From NCBI RefSeq assembly GCF_000346465.2, contig NC_034012.1, positions 21,163,669 to 21,227,668 of the forward strand: a stretch of 64,000 nucleotides of DNA, in the 5' to 3' direction. The first letter of the stretch is position 1, and each line of letters opens with the position of its first letter. Of the stretch, positions 35,335 through 46,497 are shown one piece after another. The stretch is from Prunus persica. Its lineage: Eukaryota; Streptophyta; Magnoliopsida; Rosales; Rosaceae. The position numbers and the translations under genes are program-made. Under the pieces are notes generated by a model, which worked only from the letters and a program-made list of their open reading frames with translations, was not told where the DNA came from and did not search any database.

Positions 35335-35362
35335 GTCGTCTTTTTCACTTTTTGTAGTAGTG
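35335..35362 (-). repeat. Right terminal inverted repeat of the CACTA element
   Basis: Read on the minus strand this end is CACTACTACAAAAA followed by GTGAAAAAGACGAC. It pairs with the left terminus at 21397. Confidence 0.95.
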
Positions 35363-35365
35363 GAA

Positions 35366-38304
35366 GCTGTGTTCTGGCAGGAGACCACAGCACAAAGAAG
35401 CCAGGATACCCTAAACAACATGACAGCCATGATGCAATGGCAGGTTAATAGGCAGTTCAGGAAAGATCGTGAGGCTGCCATGGCTAGAGTTTCGAACCCG
35501 GATGCTGTGGTCTAACATCTAGACCTTCCTTATGGCCCCCCCACCGGGATTAGCATGGCCATACCAGGAGAACCCTCTCATAGCACAGATAGCTAGAGTA
35601 CTGGAGCATGGAGGGATCCAAGTTGGACAAAGGGGAGGAGCCCTTCCCGTCCAAGAGCATGAGGGTCAAATTCGGCTAGGCCCTCTACCATTCGAAGCCC
35701 CACAGGATCAGCTAGAACCTCCACCTATTCCACAACCTGTGGCCCCACGTGATCGGCCCCTGGCACTTCTGCCTGAGGCACTAGCTGTGCTACCATATAG
35801 ACCTAGAAGGATGGATCCCAATCCATTCCCTCCACCAGTAAGGGGCAGAAGAGGCAGAGGGGGAATCAACCCCTTTGGCAACAATGATAGAAACAGACCG
35901 GGGGCAAATTGGAGGAATCATCCAGATTTTGAAGTAGAGGAAAAACATAGGGAGAAAGTTCTGCCTAGGCCATACAGGTTGGAGTACAGGATTGATCACG
36001 TCCAGCCAGAACAGGGACGAAATTTGCACCCTGTCAATGCTTTAAATGACATGGGGGCACTACAGAGAATTATCAGGGAAATGATGGAGCCTAAAGCCAG
36101 AAGAGGAGAGAGGCCCACTTACAGAAAGCCATATCCGGCTTATATTGATCAGATACCTCTGTCCTTGGGTTTCAAGGTGCCAAAGTTCACCTTGTTCAAC
36201 GGAGAAGATCCCCATGCTTCGTCAGTCGAGCATATAGGTAGGTTTTCTGTCCAGTGCATAGCCATAGAAAATAACCCTCTTTTAAAGCTAAGGGTTGTCA
36301 GGAATTCTCTTTCTGGACAAGCCTTCACCTGGTACACCAGTCTACCAGTCAATTCTCTCCAAACTTGGGAGCAAATGGAAAACGTTTTCCATGACAAGTA
36401 TTTCAGGATCCAGCCAGAAGTCACCATCAGTGATCTTGCTGCCCTCAAACAGAGTGAAGATGAACCAGCTCAAGACTTCATAACCAGGTTCAGAAAGCTC
36501 AAAATGAAGTGCCGGATCCCTATAGAAGAGAGGAACTTCATCCAGATGGCTCAAGCTGTTCTCAAAACCTCTCTGAGGAAAAGATTTGACGGAATGCTGT
36601 TTGGAGACCTGGCAGAACTGGCTGACAAAGCATCCAAATATGAGGAGCTGCTCAGGGAAGAACAACAAAAGAGGAACTCATCTAAAGGCAGTACTACAAG
36701 TCCCCTTCTTCTTCAATACATCTGATTGAGGTAGGATCAAAAGAAGGTACAGAAGGCTCAGAGGAAAGAGAAATTGCAATGGCAGAAATGGCGAAACTAA
36801 AACATCCCATCAGTTGCAAGGCTCTTATAAAGCCACCAAAGGATCAGAAGCCGCCACCATTCATGGGAGGGTTTGTTCCAAACAAACCAACACAGAACAA
36901 GGTCTATTCCTTCGATCTGACCAAGGTGGATGCCTTGTTTGATGAGATGCTGCTACAGAAGGCAATAGAGACACCCCACAGGTTGCCCAAGCCAGTATTA
37001 CAGGTGGCAGGTGGCACAACTCTTGGAACCATTCCACCAATAGTTGTGTTGTTTTCAGGGATGTTATACAGGAGGGAATAACATCAGGAAGGCTAAAACT
37101 GGCGGAGAAACCTCCATCAATCACAACAGATCCTTTTCCCCAGTCACAAGTCAACATGGTCAACTTAAAATGGCCAGAACAGAAGAGAAGCAAACCTACG
37201 ACAGGGGCCAACTCCAGCAAAGGCAAAACAGTCACAAGGGAAGCTAATCAAAGGCCAAGGGCAACTATCTCAGCTGGGGTAGTGCTCTGCAGCAAGTGCA
37301 AATGCGAAACTGAGTTAGAAGTAGGCCACACCCAGTGTTTTTGATAGAATTGGGACGACATGTCACCAGCAGGGTCCAGTTTCGATTTCATCTCAAGATA
37401 GAGCCAGACAGGAGGACTATCTTAGGCCTACTCAGTGTAGCAGAAGGATGACAGAGTAGCCCAAGAAGGAAATACCAATTAAAATGCATGGGAATGAAAA
37501 GCCCTTGGCAGCTATCATAGAAGGCAGATGGTATTCTGTCGGAAAAAGTGGTAGACCAACTCTGGAATTGACCAGAACTCAGAAGAGGAGGGTTCAAAGG
37601 CAGTATTGCACATTCCTCAAGAACAAAAGTGATACACAGGTACTTCCAGAGACCAGTTCTGCCAGAAAAGGGAAAAATCCTGAAGTACTCCCTCAGACAG
37701 AACAAACAACCTGCTAGCCACAAAAGCTGGTAAAAACTGAATCTCCAGGCGGACCTTCTATCCATCTTACCTCATCCTCAGTGAATCACCTTGAGCCTTC
37801 AAAAGCACAAGGTGAATCCAAACCTATTCCAATAGAAGAACAAGAAGATTGGACCGAAGAATATGAGGACGAGTAGTTGGACTATGAACCATCTGCAGAT
37901 GACCAGATTGGACTCCTTGAAACAGGAGAACAAGAAGATTGGACCGAAGAATATGGGAAAGAGTAGATGGAATATGATGGAGAACTAGATGAAGAAACCG
38001 AGGCTTTTGGTGCAAAATTGGAAAGCCTGTTGCAGGGTGATTTGGGCATTAACATGGTCTTCATCTTGCCAGAAGAATTTAGGGTTGCAGAAGGCCAAGA
38101 AAACACTCTGGAGGAAACGTATTCTCCCAGGAAAGCTTTGAGTGCAAGTTGGCAGAGGTAGAAGAGGCTCCAGAACAGTAAACACCTATTGCCAAGACAG
38201 GCGGAACTGCCATGAAGCTGGCCGCAAAACAGCTTTGTTTCTCTAAACCAACCAAAGAAATGGCTAATCACCTCAGACCTCTGTTCATAACAGTAAACTT
38301 TGAG
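35366..38304 (+). pseudogene. gag and start of protease of Tat-like element A (interrupted and decayed)
   Basis: The gag frame resumes after the CACTA element (AVFWQETTAQRSQ...), stops at a TAA near 35514, and reappears in another frame from ATG 35532 to 36725. There a retrotransposon gag domain is clear: FNGEDPHASSVEHIGRF, SGQAFTWYTSLP, FRKLKMKCRIP and GDLAELADKASKYEELLREE, a pattern of the Tat group. Downstream pieces in shifting frames (36779-37330 and 37480-38160) are gag-protease linker. The last recognisable codons, LRPLFITVNFE at about 38260-38304, look like the entry into the protease domain. Sequence then switches abruptly to an unrelated LTR. Reverse transcriptase, RNase H and integrase are absent here. 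Confidence 0.7.
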
Positions 38305-40907
38305 GTATGCTTTCTCACCTATTTTTCATGATCTAGCTGATCGTTGGGTAGGAATTTACCAATTTTGGCCCTAGGTAGATCGATTTTCGAATTGGATTTC
38401 AAGAACAAAAATGGTTCCACTTCCGGCCACTTTTTGGGGTAGGTCCAAAAACAAAAGTGGTTCCAAATAGGGTGTTTTACCTAGGGTAGGAAGCTGGGTT
38501 TCCAGTTTTGAAGAATTATAGTTGCCGGAATTTGATCAAGCCACCCACTCGCCGCCAGCGCATGTGGCAGCTCGTGGGCAGCCCAGTGAGGTCACTCTCA
38601 ATCATAGAATGATCCTTGTATTGTGTGATTTCCAGGTTCGATACATTTGAACCGTTGGATCGTAGTCAATTTCATACATGTTGATCTAGATAATTCTATG
38701 ATCGTGTAGAATTTGACGGATCATAAATCGGAGTCCCGGATACTTCGAAAAGGCCAACTTAGGGTTAGGTTTACAGTAACCGTCCGATCGTGCGATTGTG
38801 AGCAATCCGACCGTCCGATCGACACCGAACTCTCGAGACATGTGGGGACTTCCGGATTTGTGATAGGAGGTAGTGGACCCCACGCTGGCCCCGTTGACTC
38901 AATTTGGAAAGTCTGACCACTTTGTTGACTGAGAGTCTTCTGAGGTAGTTTATCCTTCGAGAAGTATTAGAACGATCTTATACTTGAGGAGTGACTGTTA
39001 TGTTATGTGTTTTGTCTATGTTTGGTTTATGAGTTTACGTTATAATGTTTCATGTTGATATGGGATATTATTTTGATATTGGAGGTTATTTATGTATTGT
39101 GTTGATTATTATTATTGTATCTAGCTGAGTGTTGTTGGATAATTTAATGTTCTTGAGTTGCTATATAATTGAATTAATTTTTAAGGATATTATATTGTGT
39201 TCAGTTGTGAAGAGTTGGAAATGTTTTGTATCGGATTCCGAAAGGAACAAGGAATTAAGCGAATGTCCATCTACATGTTATTTATTGTATATATATATGT
39301 GTGTGATGTAAATTCAAAGGTAGTTGAGAACTGAGGTTTGGAAAGTTGAGAACATACTTAAAACATGGATTTGTAGAATTAAAGGAAGGTTTGAGATAAG
39401 TTTTGATATATGATTTTCAACCCACCATGAGGGTACCCCCCAGTCGCCTTTGAAACAGTTTTGTTATTATTGATAATGCCTCACAAGTTTCGGGGACGCC
39501 CAATGCGATGCGAGGATTGCGGCTAGGATTGAAGTGGTATCTCCGAGACTTGCGAGTATTGCGGCTCGAATTTAAGTGGTATCTCCGAGACCTGCGAGGA
39601 TTGCGACTTAGATTGAAGTGTTATCTTTGAGCGAGGAATGCGGCTCGGATTGAAGTGGTATCTCCGAGAACTGCGAGGGTTGCGGCTCAGATTGAAGTGT
39701 TATCTCTGAGACATGCGAGGAACACGGCTCGGATGGACTTGGTGTCTGCGGGACCTGCGAGGATTGTGGCTCAGATTGAAGTGTTATCTCTGAGACCTGC
39801 GAAGAATGCAACTCGGTTAACTTTATGTTTCCGAGATCTGCGAGGATGGAATTGACAGTATTAAAGGAAATGACGGATCAAAAATGGGGGTACGCCTGGG
39901 TGGAGATGATTTAAACTTTAAGACGCTTTAAAATTAAAATTGAGGAATTTTATATGGTTACTATTATTTTCTTATATATATAATTAATTATTTATGAACC
40001 TTACGCGAGTTCGATACAAGGGTAGTCGGAGCTTGTTTATTTTTTTAAAATCCATTTTGCTTTAATTTATCTTATTTTATTTTATCTAAGTTGTTTGCCT
40101 TTATCTTTTTATTATTGGACATGGTATTAAATAGCTCAAGTATTTCTAGCAAACTTTTCCCCACGAGTCTTTGAGATATCCGAACAGTGGGAGTGAGGAT
40201 TGCGGATCAGGTGGACCAGATGTCTCCTAAGTCTAGCGAGGATTATAGGGCAGGACGTGTCACCATGGTGTCACGAGGAATTGATAGTTGTGGTTTTCCA
40301 AGCGTGATTACCTGAATTTAAATGATTTCATTCCTTCATTTAATTATATATTGCCATGTGGGAAATGTCAGGAAGCCTAGAAAACAGGAGGCTGAGATGA
40401 AATATGAGAACTAGTGGTTTTGCAATTGTAGGAAAGAACTACGTGTGGCTTGATCCCTTGTTAAGGGTACGTAGGCAACCTAGAATTCTAGGTGCAGCCA
40501 CGAGGTCTTATAATAAAAAGGTAGTCTAGTTAAGTTATTATGAAAACTAACACTGTTCAAGGGACGTTCTAAAAAATTGAGTTGAATGTTGTTAGCAGAA
40601 TGATTTATTTGATTTGTTGAGGCCTAAGGCCAGAGTGATATGTTGCATGATTGCCTGGATATGGTTTAATGCATGCTGGCAGATGAGTTATATAAACATA
40701 TATGCTTGTTTTACAGGCGAAAATTTTTGGGAAATGTTCAATTTACAGGGGAGACTCTGCCGAATTTTCGGCAGAAGTCGTACTTGAATTCCTTTGGATT
40801 TTGGTTAGAAGGGTAATTTGGTCTTTTATGCCTGACATTAGCCAGGTGTCAGACACGTACAAGGTTCGCCTCAGATTCCAAAGTGGAATTTGGGTCGAGT
40901 CCTGTCA
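38305..40907 (+). mobile_element. Truncated LTR, same family as the solo LTR at 11835-15268
   Basis: This is the inverted counterpart of the solo LTR: the same 42-bp minisatellite, GGGGTAGGTCC block, ACTACGTGTGGCTTGATCCCT block (one base over not quoted elsewhere) and terminal ...GTCCTGTCA at 40907. The first several hundred bases of the LTR are missing, so it is broken at the junction with gag at 38304/38305. On the right it meets satellite sequence directly. It contains no coding region. Confidence 0.7.
39500..39850. repeat. 42-bp minisatellite in the truncated LTR
   Basis: Seven to eight copies of the unit GATTGAAGTGGTATCTCCGA plus GACCTGCGAGGATTGCGGCTCA are present. It is the reverse complement of the array at 12970-13195, with different copy number. 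Confidence 0.85.
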
Positions 40908-41597
40908 TGTGTTGAGTGAAATCCAATCACTAAAACTATGCAATACATCAACCACTCCATTTACAATACGAACATCATACGAAATTTAAGTGTCGAATTT
41001 CATGGACCTATTGAATTCGGGTCGAGGCCAAAACTTGGGCAACATCATAATATGCTGGGAGGAGACATTTGGTGAGTTTTGAGTTAAATCCAATTGCTAA
41101 AACTATGCAATACATGTGCCACTCAATTTACAGTACGAACTTCATACAGACTTGAAGTGTCCAATTTCGTTGACCTAGTGAATTCGGATCGAGCCCAAAA
41201 CTTGGGCAACATCATAATATGGTGAGAGGAGTCATTTGGTGAGTAATGAGTGAAATCCAATTACTAAAACTATGCAATAAACCAACCACCCCATTTGCGT
41301 ACTTACTTCGTATGAACTTGAAGTGTCCAATTTCGTTGACCTAGTGAATTTGGATCGAGCCCAAAACTTTGGTAACATCATAATATGGTGGGAGGAGTCA
41401 CTTGGTGAGTTGAAATCAAATTGCTAAAACTATGCAATACACCAACCACTCCATTTACGAACAAACTTCATAAGAACTTTAAGTGTCTGATTTCTTTGAC
41501 CTATTGATTTTGGATTGAGCCCAAAACTTGAGCAACGTCATAATATGGTGGGAGGAGTCTTGTGGTGAGTTTTGAGTGAAATTCAATGCTAAAACTA
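40908..41597 (+). repeat. Satellite array 3, diverged subfamily
   Basis: Four monomers share the landmarks of the main satellite (TGAGTGAAATCCAAT, GCTAAAACTATGCAATAC). They carry their own signature: GACCTAGTGAATTCGGATCG, ACTTGGGCAACATCAT and CTTGAAGTGTCCAATTTCGT. The monomers are shorter (about 160 bp) because bases around ACGAACTT are missing. Confidence 0.9.
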
Positions 41598-41959
41598 GGC
41601 TTATTTACTGTAGTGCCCCCTGAAACTTCAGTCAAATCTCACTTTGCCCCTCCAAACTTAAAATGACCCACTTTCATCCCTTGACCGAGGTTTGGTGACT
41701 CACTTTGCCCCCTACCGTCAACGCCGTCTAAAAGTCTGTTAGCTTTGATGACTTGGCAGAGGTGTTTTTGTAATTTCGTAGACATAGATTATCATCCACC
41801 AATTAGATGAGTGACGTGGCAAGTGGAGCCCACCTCCACATAAAAAAAAATTCTAATAATTAAAAAATAACTAATAATTAAATTAAATAAGAAAAAAAAT
41901 ATTCAAACAATTAAAAATTGTACCCAGTACACAATCCAACGCCCACCCAGATCCCACCA

Positions 41960-41998
<39 letters not shown>

Positions 41999-43110
41999 TT
42001 CTAGGATTTGTATCAGAGGAGACAAAGTTTTCTCTCCTTTTCTTATTTTCTCTTTGTTTCTTGGCTAAAGCTCACCAAGGAAATCATAACAGTCTTGCTC
42101 CGGTTTGTTTGTTTGTGAAAATTGAATCTATTTATCCCTCTTTTTGGTAGGAAAAATGTTAATTACAAAATAACTCATTTAAATATATTTTTTAAATAGA
42201 TTCAAATGATAAAAACAACCCATATATGAATTTGGGTTTGTTTTTGTTACGTATATCTGAATCGAATTGGCTTGATTTTTAGAGCTCCTATGGGCTTGAA
42301 GGTGCTAATCTGAGAGAGAGAGAGAGAGAGGAAGGGGGGAGAGGGGGGTGAGGTTGGGGAAGGGGGCTAGGTTTCAAACAACCCATATTTGGGTATTAAG
42401 GTTGGTTGGAGATCGAGAGAGGGAGGGTTGTGATGGTGGTAGGGTTCGTATCTAAGGCAGGATGTTGCGACGAGTTTGATGTTCTTTATCATTGAATCTG
42501 CAACCAACAAAAAAAATGAACTAAAAGATTTAATTTGAAAACAAAAACAAAAGCAACAGATGGCTAAGATGAAGATAGTGTTGGATGCTGGGTGGAAGAT
42601 CAATGAGAAGATGGCTAAGATGGTTGTTGGGTTGTATATTGAACTTGGGAGGAGCTACTTGTAGCTTTAATGGAGACCAATCAAGTCTCAGAAGTTTTAG
42701 CTGCTGGGGTTGGCTGTGGGAAATGATTAATGGTGGATGGGGGGTAAGGGAGGGTGGCCGTGGGTGGGTGGGAGGATTTGGGGTGATGGGTAGAGTTTTT
42801 AATTATGTGAAAATATTTTTTTCTTATTTTTTTTAACTTTTAATTATTAGAATATTTAATTATATTTTTATCCATATGGAGAAGGTAGCCTCCACTTGCC
42901 ATGTCACTCATTTGATTAGTGGATGATGATCCATGTGTATGAAATTACAAAAACACCCCTGCCACGTCATCAAAGTTAACAGACTTTTAGATAGAGTTGA
43001 CGGTAGGAGGCATAGTGGGTCACCAAACCTCGGTCAATGGATGAAAGTGGGTCATTTTAAGTTTGGGGGGGCAAAGTCAGATTTGATCAAAGTTTCAAGG
43101 TGCACTACAG
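41598..43110. mobile_element. Long-TIR DNA element (Mutator-like, non-autonomous) in the satellite
   Basis: Inverted repeats of about 240 bp bound it: CTGTAGTGCCCCCTGAAAC from 41608 rightward and the complementary ...CAAGGTGCACTACAG ending at 43110. Shared internal landmarks are AACTTAAAATGACCCACTTT and GACCGAGGTTTGGTGAC. The satellite motif AAAACTATGCAATAC is split at this point, with only TA clearly shared at both borders, so the duplication is unclear. The interior (41870-42870) holds (CT)n at about 41963-41995, (GA)n near 42312-42330 and no recognised coding region. Long TIRs suggest a MULE derivative. Ten extra bases at the left end make the exact terminus uncertain. Confidence 0.65.
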
Positions 43111-43770
43111 TATGCAATACACGAACCACTCCATTTACGAACCAATTTCGTACGAACTTGAAGTGTCCAATTTCTCTGAGGATCGACTACAAAACTTGGG
43201 CATCATCGTGATGTGGTGGGAGGCGGCATTTAGTGTGTTTTGAGTGAAATTCAATCGCTAAACTATACAATACCCTAACCACTCCATTTACAATACGAAC
43301 TTGAGGTGCAATTTCATTGACGTAGTGAATTCGGATCGAGCCCAAAACTTGGGTAACATCATAATATGCTGTGAGGAGTCATTTGGTGAGGTTTGATTGA
43401 AATCCAATTGCTAAAACTATGCAATACACCAACCACTAAATTTACAGTACGCACTTTGTATGAACTTGAAGTGCTCAATTTCAGTGACCCAGTGAATTTG
43501 AATCGAGCCCAAAACTTGGGCAACATCATATTACGGTGGGAGGAGTCATTTCGTGAGTTTTGAGTGAAATCCAATTGCTAAAACGATGCAATAAACCAAC
43601 CACTCCATTTACGAACGAACTTCGTATGAACTTGAAGTGTCCAATTTCGTTGACTTAGTGAATTTGGATCGAGCCCTAAACTTGAGCAACATCATAATAT
43701 GGTGTGAGGAGTCATTTTGTGAATTTTCAGTGAAATCCAATTCCTAAAACTACGCAATACACCAACCACT
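43111..43770 (+). repeat. Satellite array 4, same diverged subfamily as array 3
   Basis: About four monomers with the GACCCAGTGAATTTGAATCG and CTTGGGCAACATCAT signature continue array 3 beyond the long-TIR element. The array stops at ACCAACCACT, where a CACTA-like terminus starts. Confidence 0.9.
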
Positions 43771-45645
43771 CACTATGTTAAATTTGACCTTTAGTTTCTG
43801 ATAATATTTGTTGCTAAAGGCCACTACCTACCGATGTATTGGGATATTATCCATTGCCTTTATATATCTACCTCATCAGTTATATCCTAAACACTGATGC
43901 TAAAGTGCCTTCCATGTGCCAAAAAATCGTCGACCTCCGATGCCTAAACATGTAATGACTTCGGTAGTTTTAATAATTCTGATGCTAAATGCTGTTTACA
44001 ACATCAGAGTTATATACTACATTGATGCTTTTTCCGACTTACAACATCGTATAATACAATAGTGATGATGCCGCTTCCAGTTATAGGCATCAATTGTCTT
44101 AGGAGTGCTGTTGTTATTTTAAATTTTTAACTTTTGTTGTTTGTGCAAAATTGAGGTTGTTATGAACAATATCATGTACTGTTGTCCATTGCACATCAAA
44201 AAACATATATAAATTTAAATATTTCCATATATCAAATTATATATCCAACACTTCCATAAATCACAAATTTTCCAACCCCACATATGATCCATACTTGTTT
44301 ATAAGCAAAATACTAGCAACAAAAATACATAATAAAATGAAGAATGCTAATTTCAAACAAAAGGCCACTCTAGGACATGACTTGCAAAATACTAGCGAGA
44401 AAGACATGTAAAATGAAGGAATGTTTAGCTCAATCAAAAAGCCATTCTAGGACATGAGTTGCTAATTCTTCTCGCACCTCATCCAATTTCATTTGGGTGT
44501 ACGTGTCCTTCCATCTAGCTCTATAATGAAAAAAAAAAAAACATGTAGAATGTAAACACAAACAGTGTCTAATATGAACATAAGCTTAAATAGTGTAAGG
44601 TACTAAATTGCATAAGATATGGTTCATTAATTGCATCAATTTCTCGGTCATACCAATCATTTAGTGTCTAAACAAAGGCCAGGGAGTTATTGGAGTACAA
44701 AGACCTCATAGATCAGAGAAAAACCAAACTTCGCCTTCCAAGTAAAGCACACCTGGGTATAGCCAGTGAGAAAAGGGCCAGACATACACATGCAAACTAT
44801 TGATTTGGCAACGTCCTCAAAAGTCCAGTGAAAATTTTCTGCAACATGAAATAATTGCCTGAAAAGTAATTTATGGACAGAGAAGAAGTGTAGCAAATAT
44901 TACTACAATTGCAAACATTAAACATTTCAAGAAGTACAATGAATTCCACTATTATTAGATGACCTGTTAAAAACTTTTGACCACTACCGTGCTATTCTCT
45001 CAAATTAATAAATCACTCATCACTGGCAGTAATACATTGTAAATGAATCTCCAAGTCCAATTACTAACCAAATTCATAACATCAATAAATTAATGTGAAG
45101 TGGCAGTTTTTTATCCTTAATGGATCTCCAAGTTCAGATCCTGACCAAATTCATTACAAAAGGAAAATTTCCTGGCAGTGGTGTGTAATTTTTAAATCAG
45201 CTATAAACATCACATTTGTGGTTATTATAATATTATAGGCTTAACTGATCAAGCCACAGACAAATCATAAAAATTTTGTAGTTGTATTAAAAAAGAAGAA
45301 AGTATTAATGGAGAACTGCACATGCTCGATAATATGGTAGTATTACTGCAGGAACTTCCAAAGTAAAGTAAGCCTTAGAAATCGCAAATTGGGAGGAGAT
45401 GGAAACATGAATATTGATGTGCATTGTAAGTTGTAGGGGACTTCATTAGCTCCATAGACAATTCCCAATCATGAAACCAACAGTATAAGATAACAAGAAA
45501 CATTGATACTTAGAAGCTTGGGTATATTCAAGGAGCCTACCAGAAGCAGCAGCTCTGCAAACTACTCCCCACACCAGTGGAGGCCAAGTTACAGGCTTTG
45601 TCAACTGAAGACGAATCTTCCATTTATTCTGTACAGTTCAAACCA
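43771..45645 (-). mobile_element. Probable truncated CACTA-like element
   Basis: The block starts CACTATGTTAAATTTGACC right at the end of the satellite. It is followed by repeated subterminal motifs (TGATGCTAAA, CCGATGCCTAAA, ATCAGAGTTATA; 43771-44100). A terminal exon resembling the C-terminus of CACTA-borne Ulp1 genes lies at 44430-44520. No right terminus is seen because the LTR of element B begins at 45646. The remainder (44530-45645) has short unassigned frames and AT-rich sequence. Confidence 0.4.
44430..44520 (-). pseudogene. Last exon of a CACTA-type Ulp1 gene (fragment)
   Basis: Beyond a T-rich tract and acceptor (CATTATAG), the minus strand reads ARWKDTYTQMKLDEVREELA followed by THVLEWLFD and a stop. 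This C-terminal pattern (Y-x-Q-x-x-x-DEVREE) resembles the final exon of Ulp1-like proteins in plant CACTA elements; the equivalent exon in the complete CACTA element is 28386-28216 (EPYPQEAIDEV). The catalytic exons were not found upstream. A frame at 44896-44687 (NFHWTFEDVAKSIVCMCMSG) is unassigned. Confidence 0.4.
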
Positions 45646-46139
45646 TGTTGATGCTCTTTTCGGGAGGTCAACTTAGAGAGAAGTAGGTAGTCTTCAACAG
45701 GGGGGAAGGTGAAGACCTTCGGCAAGGGAAGAGCCTGCAGAAGATAGAGTAGGAGAAGCAGTTGTTAAGCTTCGGACACCAGTGTGGTGCCAGCCGAAGG
45801 CTCTCCGATGCTTAAGCCAGCTAAGAGTGGTAAATTTGGCAGAGTAACAGTAAAAGTGAGAAAGTAGTTACCCTTTTTACTTGGGTACTATTCTCTATTT
45901 ATAGGGAAGTGAAAGTGGGAGCTTGGCACCAAGTTTGGATGTGGGACTTTGTGCAAGATGCTGTGGTGGTGACACGTGTCTTAGAGATTAGGTTCGGCAG
46001 TTGAGAGCTTCGGAAGTCGAGAGCTTCGGCAGATCTGGCACCTAGGAAGAGTGTCTTCCTTCGGCAGGAGAGAAGGCGTGTCTGCCTTAGTGCTAGTCAT
46101 TTTGAGGCTGAATATGCTCGGTTGATTATGGTGTAAACA
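45646..46139 (-). mobile_element. 3' LTR of Tat-like element B
   Basis: The LTR runs from TGTTGATGCTC (45646) to TAAACA (46139) and is 494 bp long. Its first 212 bases recur at 56284-56495 at over 90% identity, apart from an 18-20 base gap after GAAGACCTTC. On the minus strand it has a TATA box, CTATAAATAG (45904-45895). Beside it the minus strand shows a polypurine tract, AGGGGACTAC, next to TGTTTACACC, fixing the element as minus-strand with this as its 3' LTR. Confidence 0.8.
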
Positions 46140-46497
46140 GTAGTCCCCTAAGTTCGTGGTCAAGAAGTAACTTCTGGGTTGGGAACTTGTGAGATTTTTG
46201 TGTAACCGTGACCGAGCATTGTAGATTCAGTGGGAGCCATAGGGCATTCCTTAGAAGTTGCGTCAACACTTGAAAGGTATCGTAGAAGCTGTGTGATCCT
46301 CTGGAACTGTTAGTAGCTGGGCACCTGGGCGTTCTGCAAGGAGAAGGTAGGTGACCCCTTGTGAGCCCACTAGGCCTTTGGCAAAGAGCAAGTGACGTTC
46401 TTCTACTTGGGCCTCAAGGGCTTGGCCATGATAAGGTTTGGCAAGGATCTTAAATGGAGAAAAAGGGGCATGTGAGTACGTACTGGCTATGGCATGT
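46140..46497. other. 3' untranslated region of element B
   Basis: This non-coding sequence lies between the polypurine tract and the palindrome array. No supported gene is present. Confidence 0.5.

Larger units (their letters stand above)
21397..35362 (-). mobile_element. CACTA (En/Spm) DNA transposon, 13,966 bp, structurally complete
   Basis: Both ends are present: CACTACTACAAAAAAGC at 21397 and its inverted partner ending GTAGTAGTG at 35362, with similarity for about 28 bases including AAAAAGACGAC. It is flanked by GAA on both sides (21394-21396 and 35363-35365), the three-base duplication expected of CACTA elements. It sits inside the gag of Tat-like element A. It carries two minus-strand genes (catalytic transposase and a Transposase_24/Ulp1 gene), a captured RPN6 fragment, and very many ACGACG/CGTCGT motifs, the likely binding sites of its own protein. 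It looks recent, because splice sites and most frames are intact. Confidence 0.95.

Noticed and set aside
42367..42836. Frames inside the long-TIR element as a transposase or captured gene
   Set aside because: Low-complexity, Gly/Trp- or Phe-rich translations with no recognised motif.
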